Assembly (NCBI RefSeq): GCF_002117005.1
Contig: NZ_CP021023.1
Location: 372,001 to 436,000, forward strand
Origin: Sedimentisphaera salicampi
Lineage (GTDB): Bacteria > Planctomycetota > Phycisphaerae > Sedimentisphaerales > Sedimentisphaeraceae
Length of the DNA: 64,000 nucleotides
Direction: 5' to 3'
Part shown: piece after piece, positions 25,325-34,153 of the stretch
Position numbering within the stretch: the stretch's first letter is position 1
How the letters are laid out: the number at the start of each line of letters is the position of its first letter
The notes under the pieces: model-generated
Told to the model about the DNA's origin: nothing
Databases searched by the model: none
The model's input: the letters and a program-made list of their open reading frames with translations, nothing else
Made by a program: the position numbers and the translations under genes

Positions 25325-27421
25325 ATGCTGAAGGGGTTAAATCGCAACTGGGCTATTCTGCTGGCTGTTTTGCTGCTTTTCTGTTTTGTTTCTTATGCCT
25401 CAGCCGAATACGACCGCTCATACTCTCCGCTGAAAAACGGCGGGGCAGAGCATGGGCTTTCCTGCTGGGATACAGAAGCTTGCAAAGCTAAAGAGTACAT
25501 CCCAAATAGCGGGGAAAGGTGTTTTACGTTAAATGTTCAGGAAAACAGCCGGGCTGAAATGCGTTCCGATTTGATTAACATCAGAAGATCAGAGAAGTTT
25601 TGCGTAGATTTCAGTCTTAAAGCCCAAAGCGATTTTAATAATACAGCATCTCTTTACCTTGTCTTGCGTTCGTTTGGCCTTCAGGGCGAAAATGTTCTTT
25701 CAGTGGAGAAAAGAAAACTCACGGCTAAAAAGGGCAGCTGGAAACAGGGCAATGAAGAATTCACCGCTCATAACAAAGCATACTTTGTCGATGTTCAGTT
25801 TGAAGTACGCTCGCATGGCAAAGAAAGCGGGAGCATCCTGCTTGACAATATAGCTCTTTACAGGGAGATAGACTACAGTCCGCTGTACGGTGAGATTAAA
25901 TCTATTTCTAAGGGTGATTCGCTGATTACGTTTCCTATGCAGAGAAGATCCAAAGGGGCTGTTTCGATAGCGGTTCAGTCTCTGCAGGGCGTTACTGCCC
26001 GCACAGAAGGGCCAAAGATATGGATAGATACAGGCGATGATACTTTTCTTGACTACCTTAAAAAAGAATTCAGTGTAAGCTTAGACCGCTCTTATGAGAA
26101 CGATTTTCCCCGTCTTCTTAAAGCTATGAAAAAACACACCTCCGGAAGCTATGTCCTCTACGATCTCGATTACAAGCCTTCAATCAGCGCTGCTAATACA
26201 ATGGCGGGGCTGAGGGATGCAGTGGCAGTGGATAAAAGCCTTGAGCAGACTGCTCTAAAGGCTGGGTATAAACTTGCCGCAGATGTTAGCAGAAAGGACT
26301 GTGAATGGGTTTATAATAACTTCAGGGATGAGATCAACGAGGAGGCGATAATCGTTCATACAAACGATATGAGGCGTCATCCAAGCGTCTTCCATATGAA
26401 GGATTTTGCGCCTGCTATGAAGGCTCTTAACTGGTGGCACAGCGATGAAGAGCTTTCACGAAGAGTTTACAGGAGCATGGAGCCTGTGAGCCCTGTTTAC
26501 GGCTGGCAGGACGGAACTACTTCGGATGAAGGGCTTACAGTGAAGCTGCACTCTGAGGAAGGCCTCTTTCAAATGCCTTCAGACTGGATGCTCAATCTTT
26601 CCGTTCACGCATCAACCGGGCCGGCAATGAAGGATGAGAAATTCACGCAGAAGATTTCCCGAGAAAAGCCCGATAGCGAGCAGGGGGTTCATTATGTAAC
26701 GTTCATTATGAGTGATATGGACAATATTCTTACAGAGATAGGCCCTGATTCGTTCTACAGCGAAGATAAATTCTATGCAAATCAGCATCGAGGCGAGTTT
26801 CCAATGAGCTGGGGGATGGCCCCTTCGCTCGTGGAGCTTTCGCCTGCGGGCGTGGATATGTGGTACGATGCTGCCACAGAAAATGATGCCTTCGTGGGTT
26901 ACTGCGGGCTCGGATATTTCTACCCATACCATGCCCCTTATATGCAGACTCATTCCCAAAGACTCGACGAATTCCTCGAAAGGGCAGACCTCCGTACTCT
27001 TCTGCTTATAGACAGGATTATGCCTGATAGCCGCCTAACTCAGGACTACTACGATAAAATAAAATATTTCACATCTATAGACAGGCTCAGGGGTTTCTTT
27101 TTTATGGAATACGTAAAATACGCCCCGTATAACGGCAAAATTCTATGGTTCGACGGCAAGCCTATGGTGTGTGCACGTTTCGATTTCAGGGATGAAAAAT
27201 TCTATTCAGCAGTTCGTTCAACTCCTGAAGAGCTTGCAGGCAGTATTAACGAATTGCCCACAAATCCGAGCATACCTGATAGCTATACCTTCGTAACAGT
27301 GCACGCATGGAGCAGGGGCATGGATGATATCCGCAATACTATCAAAAAGCTTGATTCAGATGTTCGGGTGGTTAATGCGGAAGATTTCATCGAACTGATC
27401 CGCTTAAATGTAGAACATTAA
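25325..27421 (+). CDS. Secreted GxGYxYP-family putative glycoside hydrolase
   Basis: 698 residues. A signal peptide (LLAVLLLFCFVSYASA) is followed by a carbohydrate-binding-like beta-sandwich (NGGAEHGLSCWDTEA, GSILLDNIALYRE). The central and C-terminal part carries the defining GLGYFYP at 528-534 of the GxGYxYP family (PF14323), plus YVTFIMSDMDN and FVTVHAWSRGMDDIRN. The family is predicted to be a glycoside hydrolase but its activity is not established as far as I know. It is the last gene of the mannan operon, 22 bp after GH125, so a mannose-containing substrate is likely. Confidence 0.82.
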   Translation: MLKGLNRNWAILLAVLLLFCFVSYASAEYDRSYSPLKNGGAEHGLSCWDTEACKAKEYIPNSGERCFTLNVQENSRAEMRSDLINIRRSEKFCVDFSLKAQSDFNNTASLYLVLRSFGLQGENVLSVEKRKLTAKKGSWKQGNEEFTAHNKAYFVDVQFEVRSHGKESGSILLDNIALYREIDYSPLYGEIKSISKGDSLITFPMQRRSKGAVSIAVQSLQGVTARTEGPKIWIDTGDDTFLDYLKKEFSVSLDRSYENDFPRLLKAMKKHTSGSYVLYDLDYKPSISAANTMAGLRDAVAVDKSLEQTALKAGYKLAADVSRKDCEWVYNNFRDEINEEAIIVHTNDMRRHPSVFHMKDFAPAMKALNWWHSDEELSRRVYRSMEPVSPVYGWQDGTTSDEGLTVKLHSEEGLFQMPSDWMLNLSVHASTGPAMKDEKFTQKISREKPDSEQGVHYVTFIMSDMDNILTEIGPDSFYSEDKFYANQHRGEFPMSWGMAPSLVELSPAGVDMWYDAATENDAFVGYCGLGYFYPYHAPYMQTHSQRLDEFLERADLRTLLLIDRIMPDSRLTQDYYDKIKYFTSIDRLRGFFFMEYVKYAPYNGKILWFDGKPMVCARFDFRDEKFYSAVRSTPEELAGSINELPTNPSIPDSYTFVTVHAWSRGMDDIRNTIKKLDSDVRVVNAEDFIELIRLNVEH

Positions 27422-27436
27422 TATTTCAGCGGAAGC

Positions 27437-29095
27437 TCACTCCTTTCGCAGCTGAACACGGCGAATCTTTCCGCTGATTGTTTTGGGCAGGCTCTGAGCA
27501 AATTCGACAATCCGCGGATACTTGTATGGTGCAGTAACATTTTTTACATGTTTCTGAAGCTCTCTTACCAGCTCATCGGAAGGCTTATAATCTCTAGTGA
27601 GCACTACAGTTGCCTTAACTGCGGTTCCTCGAACCTCATCAGGCACGCCGGTTACTGCGCACTCTAAGACAGCAGGATGCTCTAACAAAGCACTTTCCAC
27701 TTCGAATGGGCCTATGCGATAGCCGCTGCTTTTTATTACATCATCCGCTCTGCCAACAAACCAGAAATATCCGTCCTCATCTTTCCACGCAACATCGCCG
27801 GTATGATAGAAATTGTTGTACCAACTCTGGTCTGTTCTTTCCGGCTCGGAGCGGTATTTCGTAAAAAGGCCGGCAGGTATGTGCGCAGCGGTGTCGATTA
27901 CGATCTCGCCCTCCTCGCCTGGATCGCATTCTTTGCCTTCGGAGTTTATCAGCTTAAGGTCGTAGTCGGGATTCGGCTTGCCCATAGACCCGGGTTTCGG
28001 CTGAGTTTCGGGAAATGTAAACACAAGGGGAGTGGTTTCTGTTTGGCCGTAGCCTTCCATAAGTTTAATTCCCGTGTAGATAAGAAATTTATTGTAAATT
28101 TCCGGATTCAATGGTTCTCCTGCCACCACGCAGTATTTGATGTTGGAGAAGTCGTATTTTTCAATATCTTCTTTAATGATAAAACGGTAAATCGTTGGCG
28201 GAGCGCAGAAAGTATTAACTTTGTATTTTGCCGCCTTTTTCAGAAGCTTTGCAGCATCAAACTTTTTGTAATCATAGGCAAACACGGCGCTGCCCGAGAT
28301 CCATTGCCCGTAAATCTTTCCCCAAACGCATTTCGCCCAGCCAGTATCCGCTACGGTGTAATGAAGCCCGTCATCAATCACGTTTTGCCAGTATTTAGCA
28401 GTTATTATATGGCCAAGCGGGTAGTTGAAATTGTGTTCAACCATTTTTGGAAAGGCGGTAGTTCCGGAAGAGAAATAAACCAGCATAGGATCCTCGCCTC
28501 CGGCACTGTTCCCACCTTCCCTGCGATCAAAAACTGGCGAGAAATGTTCAATTGCTTCGGAGAAATTATCCCACTGCTCATTCGGTGATTTTTTAAGGCA
28601 GCTTTTAATTTGAACAAGGTCACTGAAACTTTCATGAGCAGCGTCGATTTCCTTTGTCAGTTCGGGATCGTTATCGCTTACGACCATCTTTATCCGCGCC
28701 TTGTCAAAGCGGTATTCAAAGTCTTTCTTCTTGAGCATATGGGTAGCAGGCACGGCAATAGCGCCTATTCTGTGCAATCCAAGCAGGCAGTACCAGAATT
28801 CAAATCTTCCCTTAAGCGTAAGCAGCACGCAATCTCCCTTGCGGATTCCTTTGCAATCAAAGTAAGATGCTGCACGAAGGCTGTATTCACTCATCTCGCT
28901 GAAGCTGATTATCTTTTCATTATCATCGTCATCAACCCATACAAGTGCCCGTTTCTGAGGTGAATGCTCTGCATAGTAATCAACAACATCGTAAGCAAAA
29001 TTGAAATTTTCAGGGATCTCAACCTGATAGTTTTTGCGGAAGTCTTCATATGATTCAAAGCTGGTTTGTTTTAAGAATCTATTTAAGAGGTTCAT
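27437..29095 (-). CDS. AMP-forming acyl-CoA synthetase (medium-chain type)
   Basis: 552 residues of the ANL superfamily. The P-loop-like YFSSGTTAFPKMVEH, GYGQTETTP, the hinge FVGRADDVIKSSGYRIGP and catalytic Lys in PKTISGKIRR are all present. The protein activates a carboxylic acid through an acyl-adenylate. Its chain length or aromatic preference cannot be read. It lies 13 bp downstream of the XRE-cupin regulator on the same strand, a pairing seen repeatedly in other bacteria and archaea. It is convergent with the GxGYxYP gene. Confidence 0.9.
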   Translation of the reverse strand: MNLLNRFLKQTSFESYEDFRKNYQVEIPENFNFAYDVVDYYAEHSPQKRALVWVDDDDNEKIISFSEMSEYSLRAASYFDCKGIRKGDCVLLTLKGRFEFWYCLLGLHRIGAIAVPATHMLKKKDFEYRFDKARIKMVVSDNDPELTKEIDAAHESFSDLVQIKSCLKKSPNEQWDNFSEAIEHFSPVFDRREGGNSAGGEDPMLVYFSSGTTAFPKMVEHNFNYPLGHIITAKYWQNVIDDGLHYTVADTGWAKCVWGKIYGQWISGSAVFAYDYKKFDAAKLLKKAAKYKVNTFCAPPTIYRFIIKEDIEKYDFSNIKYCVVAGEPLNPEIYNKFLIYTGIKLMEGYGQTETTPLVFTFPETQPKPGSMGKPNPDYDLKLINSEGKECDPGEEGEIVIDTAAHIPAGLFTKYRSEPERTDQSWYNNFYHTGDVAWKDEDGYFWFVGRADDVIKSSGYRIGPFEVESALLEHPAVLECAVTGVPDEVRGTAVKATVVLTRDYKPSDELVRELQKHVKNVTAPYKYPRIVEFAQSLPKTISGKIRRVQLRKE

Positions 29096-29108
29096 CGTTT
29101 CTCCTGTT

Positions 29109-29663
29109 CTACATTACTATCGCCAGAAACACTGCTTCTTCGCCGTTCATTGCCTGCATCCTGTGCGGGCAGCTTGAATCGAAATATATTGAATCACCCT
29201 CAGAAAGGTATATTTCATTTTCGTGTATCATAAGTTTGAGTTCACCCCTCAGGATATAGTTGAATTCCTGACCGGCATGTGCGGCAGGTTTGATTTGTTC
29301 TTCACTGGTATCGGGAGAAACTGTAACGATAAACGGATCGGCCTTTTTATGAAAGAATTCTGTTGATAGAGCTTCATAACCATACTGCCTGCGTCGGTCT
29401 ATCTGCACACCTTTCCCTTTTCTTGTAACGCTGAAAAGATGCATTTTCGCTTCTTTTCCCGTTAGCAGTACAGTACTGTCAACTCCTAATTCATCTGCGA
29501 TTGCTATAAGAATGCTTGCAGGCATATCTTTCTCAGCGGCCTCATAGCTTTTGTAGGTTTGTTCATCAATCCCGAGCCTCGAGCTCATGTCCTTAGGGCT
29601 TATATCCATCAAACATCTGAGCTCTCCAACCCTTCGGGCTATTTCTTTAATCTTCTCACGCAT
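29109..29663 (-). CDS. XRE-cupin transcriptional regulator
   Basis: 184 residues. An XRE helix-turn-helix at about 8-65 (LRCLMDISPKDMSSRLGI, TYKSYEAAEKDMPASILIAIA) is joined to a cupin at about 105-184 (HAGQEFNYILRGELKLMIH, LSEGDSIYFDSSCPHRM). Such proteins sense a small ligand through the cupin and regulate the neighbouring acyl-CoA synthetase. A strong GGGAGG site precedes the ATG at 29663. It may also read through from the M20 gene 41 bp upstream. Confidence 0.85.
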   Translation of the reverse strand: MREKIKEIARRVGELRCLMDISPKDMSSRLGIDEQTYKSYEAAEKDMPASILIAIADELGVDSTVLLTGKEAKMHLFSVTRKGKGVQIDRRRQYGYEALSTEFFHKKADPFIVTVSPDTSEEQIKPAAHAGQEFNYILRGELKLMIHENEIYLSEGDSIYFDSSCPHRMQAMNGEEAVFLAIVM

Positions 29664-29704
29664 AATAAACCTCCCAGCATAATAAGTATCTGCGGCTAAT
29701 AAAA

Positions 29705-30799
29705 TCAGTCTTCAAATGCAAAGCAGTTCAGGGCATCTGCATAGAAATCCCTGCCTTTGATCAATTCATCTTCAGTAATGCTTTCATCCGGCTTGTGGCA
29801 CATATTCGGTTTCCCTGGACCAATCACTGCTATAGATTTACTTAACTGCTTTAGGTATGGGGCGTCGGTTGTGAAGAATATCGTTTCGGGTTTGCAAGAG
29901 GAGAGCGTTTCAAGCTCTTTAACAAAATCATCATCAGGCTCTGTTTCAAATGCATCAACGTATCTTTTGGTTTCAGCTTCGAAGTTAACACCTTCAAGAA
30001 GTCTGCTGATTTCTTTCAGAGCTACATCTTTGCTCTGGCCTGGCAAAAGGCGTATGTCTGCCCAGATTCGGCATTCATCGGGAACTACATTCGCTGCTGA
30101 GCCGCCGCTTATCTTGTTAATGCTGATTGTTGACTCTCCGAGCAGTGGATGTGTTTGGTTAGTGAATTTTATATTTGAAAGGCGATGAACAGCCTCAGCC
30201 ATTTTTACAACAGCATTCTCGCCCTCATGGGGTATAGAGCCGTGAGCTGTTTTTCCGGTAGTTTTGAGCATTAGCCAGAGAAGCCCCTTGTGTGCTGTAA
30301 CCAGCTTCAGATCGGTTGGCTCAGGGACTATTATGCCTCTCAGTCTTCCTTCAAGATGCTTTTCCTTTTCGGCAAAACGCAGTATTCCGCAGCTGTTGGT
30401 CTCCTCGCCAGCTGTGGCCGTGAATATAATATCTCTCTTGGCAGTTTTGTTTTCTGCTGTTTTCGCCATTGCAGAAGCTGCTGCGGCCAGAGGGCCTTTC
30501 ATATCGGCTGTGCCTCTTCCAAATAGGTGTCCGCCTTCTTCTGTTAGAGTAAAAGGCGAGCTGTGCCAAGAGTTCTTTAACGCCGGCACAACATCCAGAT
30601 GGCCTGCAATGAGGATAGCTCCGTCTGATTTTTCACCTTTAATTTTGGCGGTAACGTTTGCGCGGTTTTCATCCCACTGGTCTATTTCGCAGTCTATATT
30701 CTGCTTGACGAAGAAGTCTTTGAGAACCTTAGCAGCTTCTAACTCGCCCTTTTCAGCGGTGGAGTTTGCTTCAATAAGTTTTCTGAGCAGTTTTTTCAT
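29705..30799 (-). CDS. M20-family metallopeptidase (ArgE/DapE type)
   Basis: About 364 residues from the ATG at 30799; a TTG two codons earlier is less likely. Zn-binding motifs are GHLDVVP, RGTADMKGPLA, the catalytic TAGEETNSCG and VPEPTDLKL, and a C-terminal CHKPDESI ligand. This set fits acetylornithine deacetylase or succinyl-diaminopimelate desuccinylase and related amidases. The exact substrate is undecided. It is divergent from tadA. Confidence 0.85.
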   Translation of the reverse strand: MKKLLRKLIEANSTAEKGELEAAKVLKDFFVKQNIDCEIDQWDENRANVTAKIKGEKSDGAILIAGHLDVVPALKNSWHSSPFTLTEEGGHLFGRGTADMKGPLAAAASAMAKTAENKTAKRDIIFTATAGEETNSCGILRFAEKEKHLEGRLRGIIVPEPTDLKLVTAHKGLLWLMLKTTGKTAHGSIPHEGENAVVKMAEAVHRLSNIKFTNQTHPLLGESTISINKISGGSAANVVPDECRIWADIRLLPGQSKDVALKEISRLLEGVNFEAETKRYVDAFETEPDDDFVKELETLSSCKPETIFFTTDAPYLKQLSKSIAVIGPGKPNMCHKPDESITEDELIKGRDFYADALNCFAFED

Positions 30800-30974
30800 A
30801 TTCAATATTATTATCTCTGCCCTCGTGTTGTCAATAATCAGTGCATTTCTGTGTTTTTCACTTATCTGATTTCTTTAATAGCCCTTGCACAGTCGGGCGT
30901 TTTCGTTAGAATATTCCGCTCGCAGCTGGCAGATTAACTTACTGCTTATAAATTTAAATTTGGGCATAAGGTTT

Positions 30975-31490
30975 ATGCAGGACATTACGATTCAGGCTAA
31001 AAAGCCGGACGAACATTATATGCTTGAGGCAATAAAACAGGCACAGATTGCCGAGGAATCCGGCGATGTGCCGATTGGAGCCTGCATCGAGTATGAGGGC
31101 AGAATTATTGCCCGTGCCTGCAACCAGCGGGAGCTGCTGAAAGACCCGACAGCCCACGCAGAAATGATCGCCATAACTCAGGCTTCCGAATATATCGGCT
31201 CCTGGAGGCTTCACGGCTGTACGCTATATGTTACGCTTGAGCCATGTACGATGTGTGCCGGAGCGATGGTTCTTGCGAGAATGGATAGGCTCGTTTACGC
31301 CTGCGACGATCCCAAAACTGGGGCAGCCCGTTCTCTGTACAATATAGTGCAGGATGAAAGGCTGAACCACAGACTTGAGGTTAAGAGAGGGGTTCTTGAA
31401 GACCCCTGTTCTATGATGCTTTCAGATTTTTTCAAAAGAAGACGTGAGCAGATAGCTGAGAATAAAAAGCTTCAGAAAGATAATGATTAA
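30975..31490 (+). CDS. tadA: tRNA-specific adenosine deaminase
   Basis: 171 residues from the ATG at 30975; the open frame runs upstream of it, but ATAAGGT before 30975 supports this start. Zn site: His61-Ala-Glu63 (AHAEMIAIT) and PCTMC with Cys91 and Cys94. TadA converts A34 to inosine in tRNA-Arg(ACG). Arrangement and length match bacterial TadA. It is followed after 6 bp by tRNA-Ser, which may be co-transcribed. Confidence 0.9.
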   Translation: MQDITIQAKKPDEHYMLEAIKQAQIAEESGDVPIGACIEYEGRIIARACNQRELLKDPTAHAEMIAITQASEYIGSWRLHGCTLYVTLEPCTMCAGAMVLARMDRLVYACDDPKTGAARSLYNIVQDERLNHRLEVKRGVLEDPCSMMLSDFFKRRREQIAENKKLQKDND

Positions 31491-31496
31491 AAAAAT

Positions 31497-31586
31497 GGAG
31501 AGATGTCCGAGCGGCTGATGGTGCACCCTTGGAAAGGGTGTGTGCGGCTAACCGCCGCACCGGGGGTTCGAATCCCCCTCTCTCCG
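31497..31586 (+). tRNA. tRNA-Ser (anticodon GGA)
   Basis: A 90-nt class II tRNA. Acceptor GGAGAGA (31497-31503) pairs with TCTCTCC (31579-31585), discriminator G31586. The anticodon loop TTGGAAA gives GGA. A long variable arm (GTGCGGCTAACCGCCGCAC) is typical of Ser. The CCA end is not encoded. Confidence 0.95.
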
Positions 31587-31596
31587 TTAATTGCAG

Positions 31597-31620
31597 CGCC
31601 GACTGAAAATTTTGTCGGCG
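31597..31620 (+). terminator. Intrinsic terminator after tRNA-Ser
   Basis: CGCCGAC at 31597-31603 pairs with GTCGGCG at 31614-31620, then TTTTC. It also lies just past the end of the convergent GH16 gene. Confidence 0.85.
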
Positions 31621-31624
31621 TTTT

Positions 31625-32965
31625 CTATTCCAACAGCCATTGTGCTGTAAGTTCGCTGAGCTGCTGGAGATTATAGTTATCCTGCCATCCGAGAGCTAAT
31701 CCGCTGAAATCGAGCAAATCTACTTTTTGGTCTTCGTTTAAGTCTGCAGTGTATTCATTGAAGCTCCCGAAGGCATCAATTATTATCTCATTTCCAGAGC
31801 TTGCAGGATTTTTTTCATTGATTACCCTCACCATTAAAGTATGCGTTCCGTAGGGAAGCCACGGGGTTTCATAGAGCGGGACAAAGTATTCCGGTTGGCT
31901 GGAATAGCAGTCTACTGTCGTTTGGAGTATTGAATCTAAGTAAATACGGGCGATTCCGAGGTCATTCCGCTTGAAGCCGTAATAAACTGCCTTTGTGCCA
32001 GTAAATGTAAATTCAGCCCATTTCCAAGGAGTGTTGCAGTAATGGGAATCATTTTGATAGCCCGGATTACCCGACCAGCTTCCCCAGCCTTCTGAATATT
32101 GAACTGCCTGTCCCGAATCGTTGGTTATCTGCTCGCCAGAGGTGTCTTTCTGCCATACTCGTACATATTCAACTTCTGCGTCGGTCAAAAAACCATTCTG
32201 CTGGGATTGAAAATCGCCGTCCCCAAAGCTCGCTCCATCAGAGAGCCATATATACTCGCCAACCTGCGGAATCCATTTTGCGTTAGTGTACTGCGTTTTG
32301 AGTTGGCCGTCGTAATAAATCTTGAGATAGTCTTCTGTCCATTCGAGTCCGTAGGTATGGAAGCCTGAGTGAATGCCCGGGGCATTCCATCGTTTTGTAT
32401 TTGCCTGCTTATTACTGCCGTAGCCGTCAATATGAACAACGGATTTGGTAAAATCTCCAACCCAAGCCGATTCGAACACATCTATCTCAGCCCCGTCCGC
32501 TCCTGAACCGTCAATATCGCCCATATTATCGCCCTGAAACCAGAATGCAGTATGCACGGCCTTTGAGGTGTCGGCAGCTTTCATCCGGACTTCGAAATAT
32601 CCGTATTGGGGCTCATAGATATTGTTGGTATTAATAGATCCGCAGTAAAGGGTGTTCCAGTCGTGTTTTTCGGCTCGCAGTATAAGCTTTCCATTTCCAT
32701 CGAGAAAAGCATTGTCCGCTTTCCACCACCAGTCGTGGATTCCCTTATCCCATCTCGGATTCCGGCTTTTCGTACTTACCTGCCTGCTCCATTTTGAACT
32801 GTCCAGCTCTTGCCCGTTGAATTCATCGCTCCAGATGAGCTCCCAGCCCCTGCCGCCTGAGGCAGGCTGTGAGGAAGGCGGAGTTGAATCATCAATTGAT
32901 GCGGATACATAACCTTGCGCAAACAGCAACAAAGCTGCTCCGACAATACAAAAGCCCTTTTTCAT
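31625..32965 (-). CDS. Secreted GH16 glucanase/galactanase-type enzyme with carbohydrate-binding and dockerin-like modules
   Basis: 446 residues from the ATG at 32965 (GAAAGG upstream); a TTG at 32980 is unlikely. A signal peptide ends near SAS. The GH16 catalytic motif GAEIDVFES gives nucleophile Glu160, Asp162 and acid/base Glu165. WSDEFNGQELDSSKW and HTYGLEWTEDYLKIYYDG also fit. The C-terminal 130 residues resemble a galactose-binding domain (WKWAEFTFTGTKAVYYGFKR), then one dockerin-like loop (DLNEDQKVDLLDFSGLALGW) with a degenerate partner. Substrate could be beta-1,3-glucan, agar-type galactan or carrageenan; not decidable. Same operon as the upstream lipoprotein. Confidence 0.85.
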   Translation of the reverse strand: MKKGFCIVGAALLLFAQGYVSASIDDSTPPSSQPASGGRGWELIWSDEFNGQELDSSKWSRQVSTKSRNPRWDKGIHDWWWKADNAFLDGNGKLILRAEKHDWNTLYCGSINTNNIYEPQYGYFEVRMKAADTSKAVHTAFWFQGDNMGDIDGSGADGAEIDVFESAWVGDFTKSVVHIDGYGSNKQANTKRWNAPGIHSGFHTYGLEWTEDYLKIYYDGQLKTQYTNAKWIPQVGEYIWLSDGASFGDGDFQSQQNGFLTDAEVEYVRVWQKDTSGEQITNDSGQAVQYSEGWGSWSGNPGYQNDSHYCNTPWKWAEFTFTGTKAVYYGFKRNDLGIARIYLDSILQTTVDCYSSQPEYFVPLYETPWLPYGTHTLMVRVINEKNPASSGNEIIIDAFGSFNEYTADLNEDQKVDLLDFSGLALGWQDNYNLQQLSELTAQWLLE

Positions 32966-32996
32966 GCAATTGCCTTTCAATGAATTAATTTGGTTT

Positions 32997-33494
32997 TCAG
33001 CTTGAGCTGTTTTTCTGCTCTATAGCTTTCTGCCTTAACTGTTTCATTTTTTCAAGTTTCTGCTGAGTTTCTTCATCTGAAGCAGGTCCATTATTTTCAT
33101 TGCCGGTATTATCTTCAGAAGGCTGAGATTGCCCTTTGTGTTCGGAAAGCTGTTTTTCAAGCTCTTTTACCTTGCCGACTGTCTGTATGAGCATTTTGGC
33201 ATAGCCGTCTATCGTTTTCTTGTTTTGGTTTATAGTTTCTTTCAGTCTGGCTATTTGCTGGTCTTTTGCCTTGAGCTGTTCTTCCTTATACTCCGGCGAC
33301 ATCTTCTCCAGCTTGGACTTATATTTCTCCTTAAGCTTCTCTATACGAGTCTCATACTCTTTCTGCTGGGATTTAATTTTCTTAGAAAGCTCTGCATTTT
33401 GCAGCCTGAGCTGAGAGATCTTCTGGCTCTCACTGCAGCCTGCAGCCAGAATTGCAAATAATACTAAAACAATAAGCTTTGCCGATTTAATCAT
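32997..33494 (-). CDS. Coiled-coil lipoprotein of unknown function
   Basis: 165 residues. The lipobox LAAGC lipidates Cys20. The next 90 residues are charged heptads (AELSKKIKSQQKEYETRIEK onwards, then KDQQIARLKETINQNKKTID) that predict a long coiled coil. A Gln/Glu/Asn-rich low-complexity linker and a short C-terminal helix (QKLEKMKQLRQKAIEQK) follow. It may act as a membrane-linked spacer or periplasmic scaffold. The GH16 gene begins 31 bp downstream, so they are probably co-expressed. Confidence 0.6.
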   Translation of the reverse strand: MIKSAKLIVLVLFAILAAGCSESQKISQLRLQNAELSKKIKSQQKEYETRIEKLKEKYKSKLEKMSPEYKEEQLKAKDQQIARLKETINQNKKTIDGYAKMLIQTVGKVKELEKQLSEHKGQSQPSEDNTGNENNGPASDEETQQKLEKMKQLRQKAIEQKNSSS

Positions 33495-33730
33495 AATAGT
33501 AACTCCTGTAAATTATTTCTTGATTAACAGAGAGCATTTTATTTTGTGCAAGCAGCTTTTTCAATCAAAAATCTTTCAAACAGAATTCTTATTTTATTAC
33601 ACTGAAATAATATAGGGCAATGCTTTTACGTTTTGGCGGTTTCCATTTCGCCCTTGCTATGTTATCATAAATGTTGAAGAATTTGCAGCATCGCTTATAA
33701 TTCTGCATTGTTTATTGAGGGATATTGATT

Positions 33731-34141
33731 ATGAAATACGAACATCAAGTTTTTCGCGTTGCCACAAACAGGCGGTGTCAGATGAAGGATATTACGCAGC
33801 CGGTAATGGATTTTATCAGGCAGACCGGGATAAAAAACGGCAGGGTAACTGTTTACTGCCCCCATACAACCGCCGCTATAACAACAAATGAGAACGCAGA
33901 TCCGGATGTCCAGCGGGATATCCTGCTCGCTCTTGAGAAACAGTTTCCGAAGGATATGCAGGGCTTCAAGCACTGCGAGGGCAATTCAGACGGTCATATA
34001 AAGTCTTCTCTGATTGGGGTGAGCGAGGATTACATAATTTCAGAAGGAGCGATTGCCCTTGGAACGTGGCAGAGCATTTTTTTCTGCGAATTTGACGGGC
34101 CGCGGACAAGGAAGTTTATGGCACTTGTAGAAGGATCTTAA
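33731..34141 (+). CDS. YjbQ family protein (UPF0047, secondary thiamine-phosphate synthase type)
   Basis: About 136 residues from the ATG at 33731. VTVYCPHTTAAITTNENADPDVQRD and the C-terminal GTWQSIFFCEFDGPR are hallmarks of the YjbQ/UPF0047 family. Members can complement thiamine-phosphate synthase defects weakly; their normal role is unclear. It sits 12 bp ahead of the topoisomerase VI A gene, so the two are likely co-transcribed. Confidence 0.85.
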   Translation: MKYEHQVFRVATNRRCQMKDITQPVMDFIRQTGIKNGRVTVYCPHTTAAITTNENADPDVQRDILLALEKQFPKDMQGFKHCEGNSDGHIKSSLIGVSEDYIISEGAIALGTWQSIFFCEFDGPRTRKFMALVEGS

Positions 34142-34153
34142 CTGGAAAGATAA

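Noticed and set aside
27803-28588. 261-residue ORF on the plus strand
   Set aside because: Antisense to the acyl-CoA synthetase; codon pattern of a shadow.
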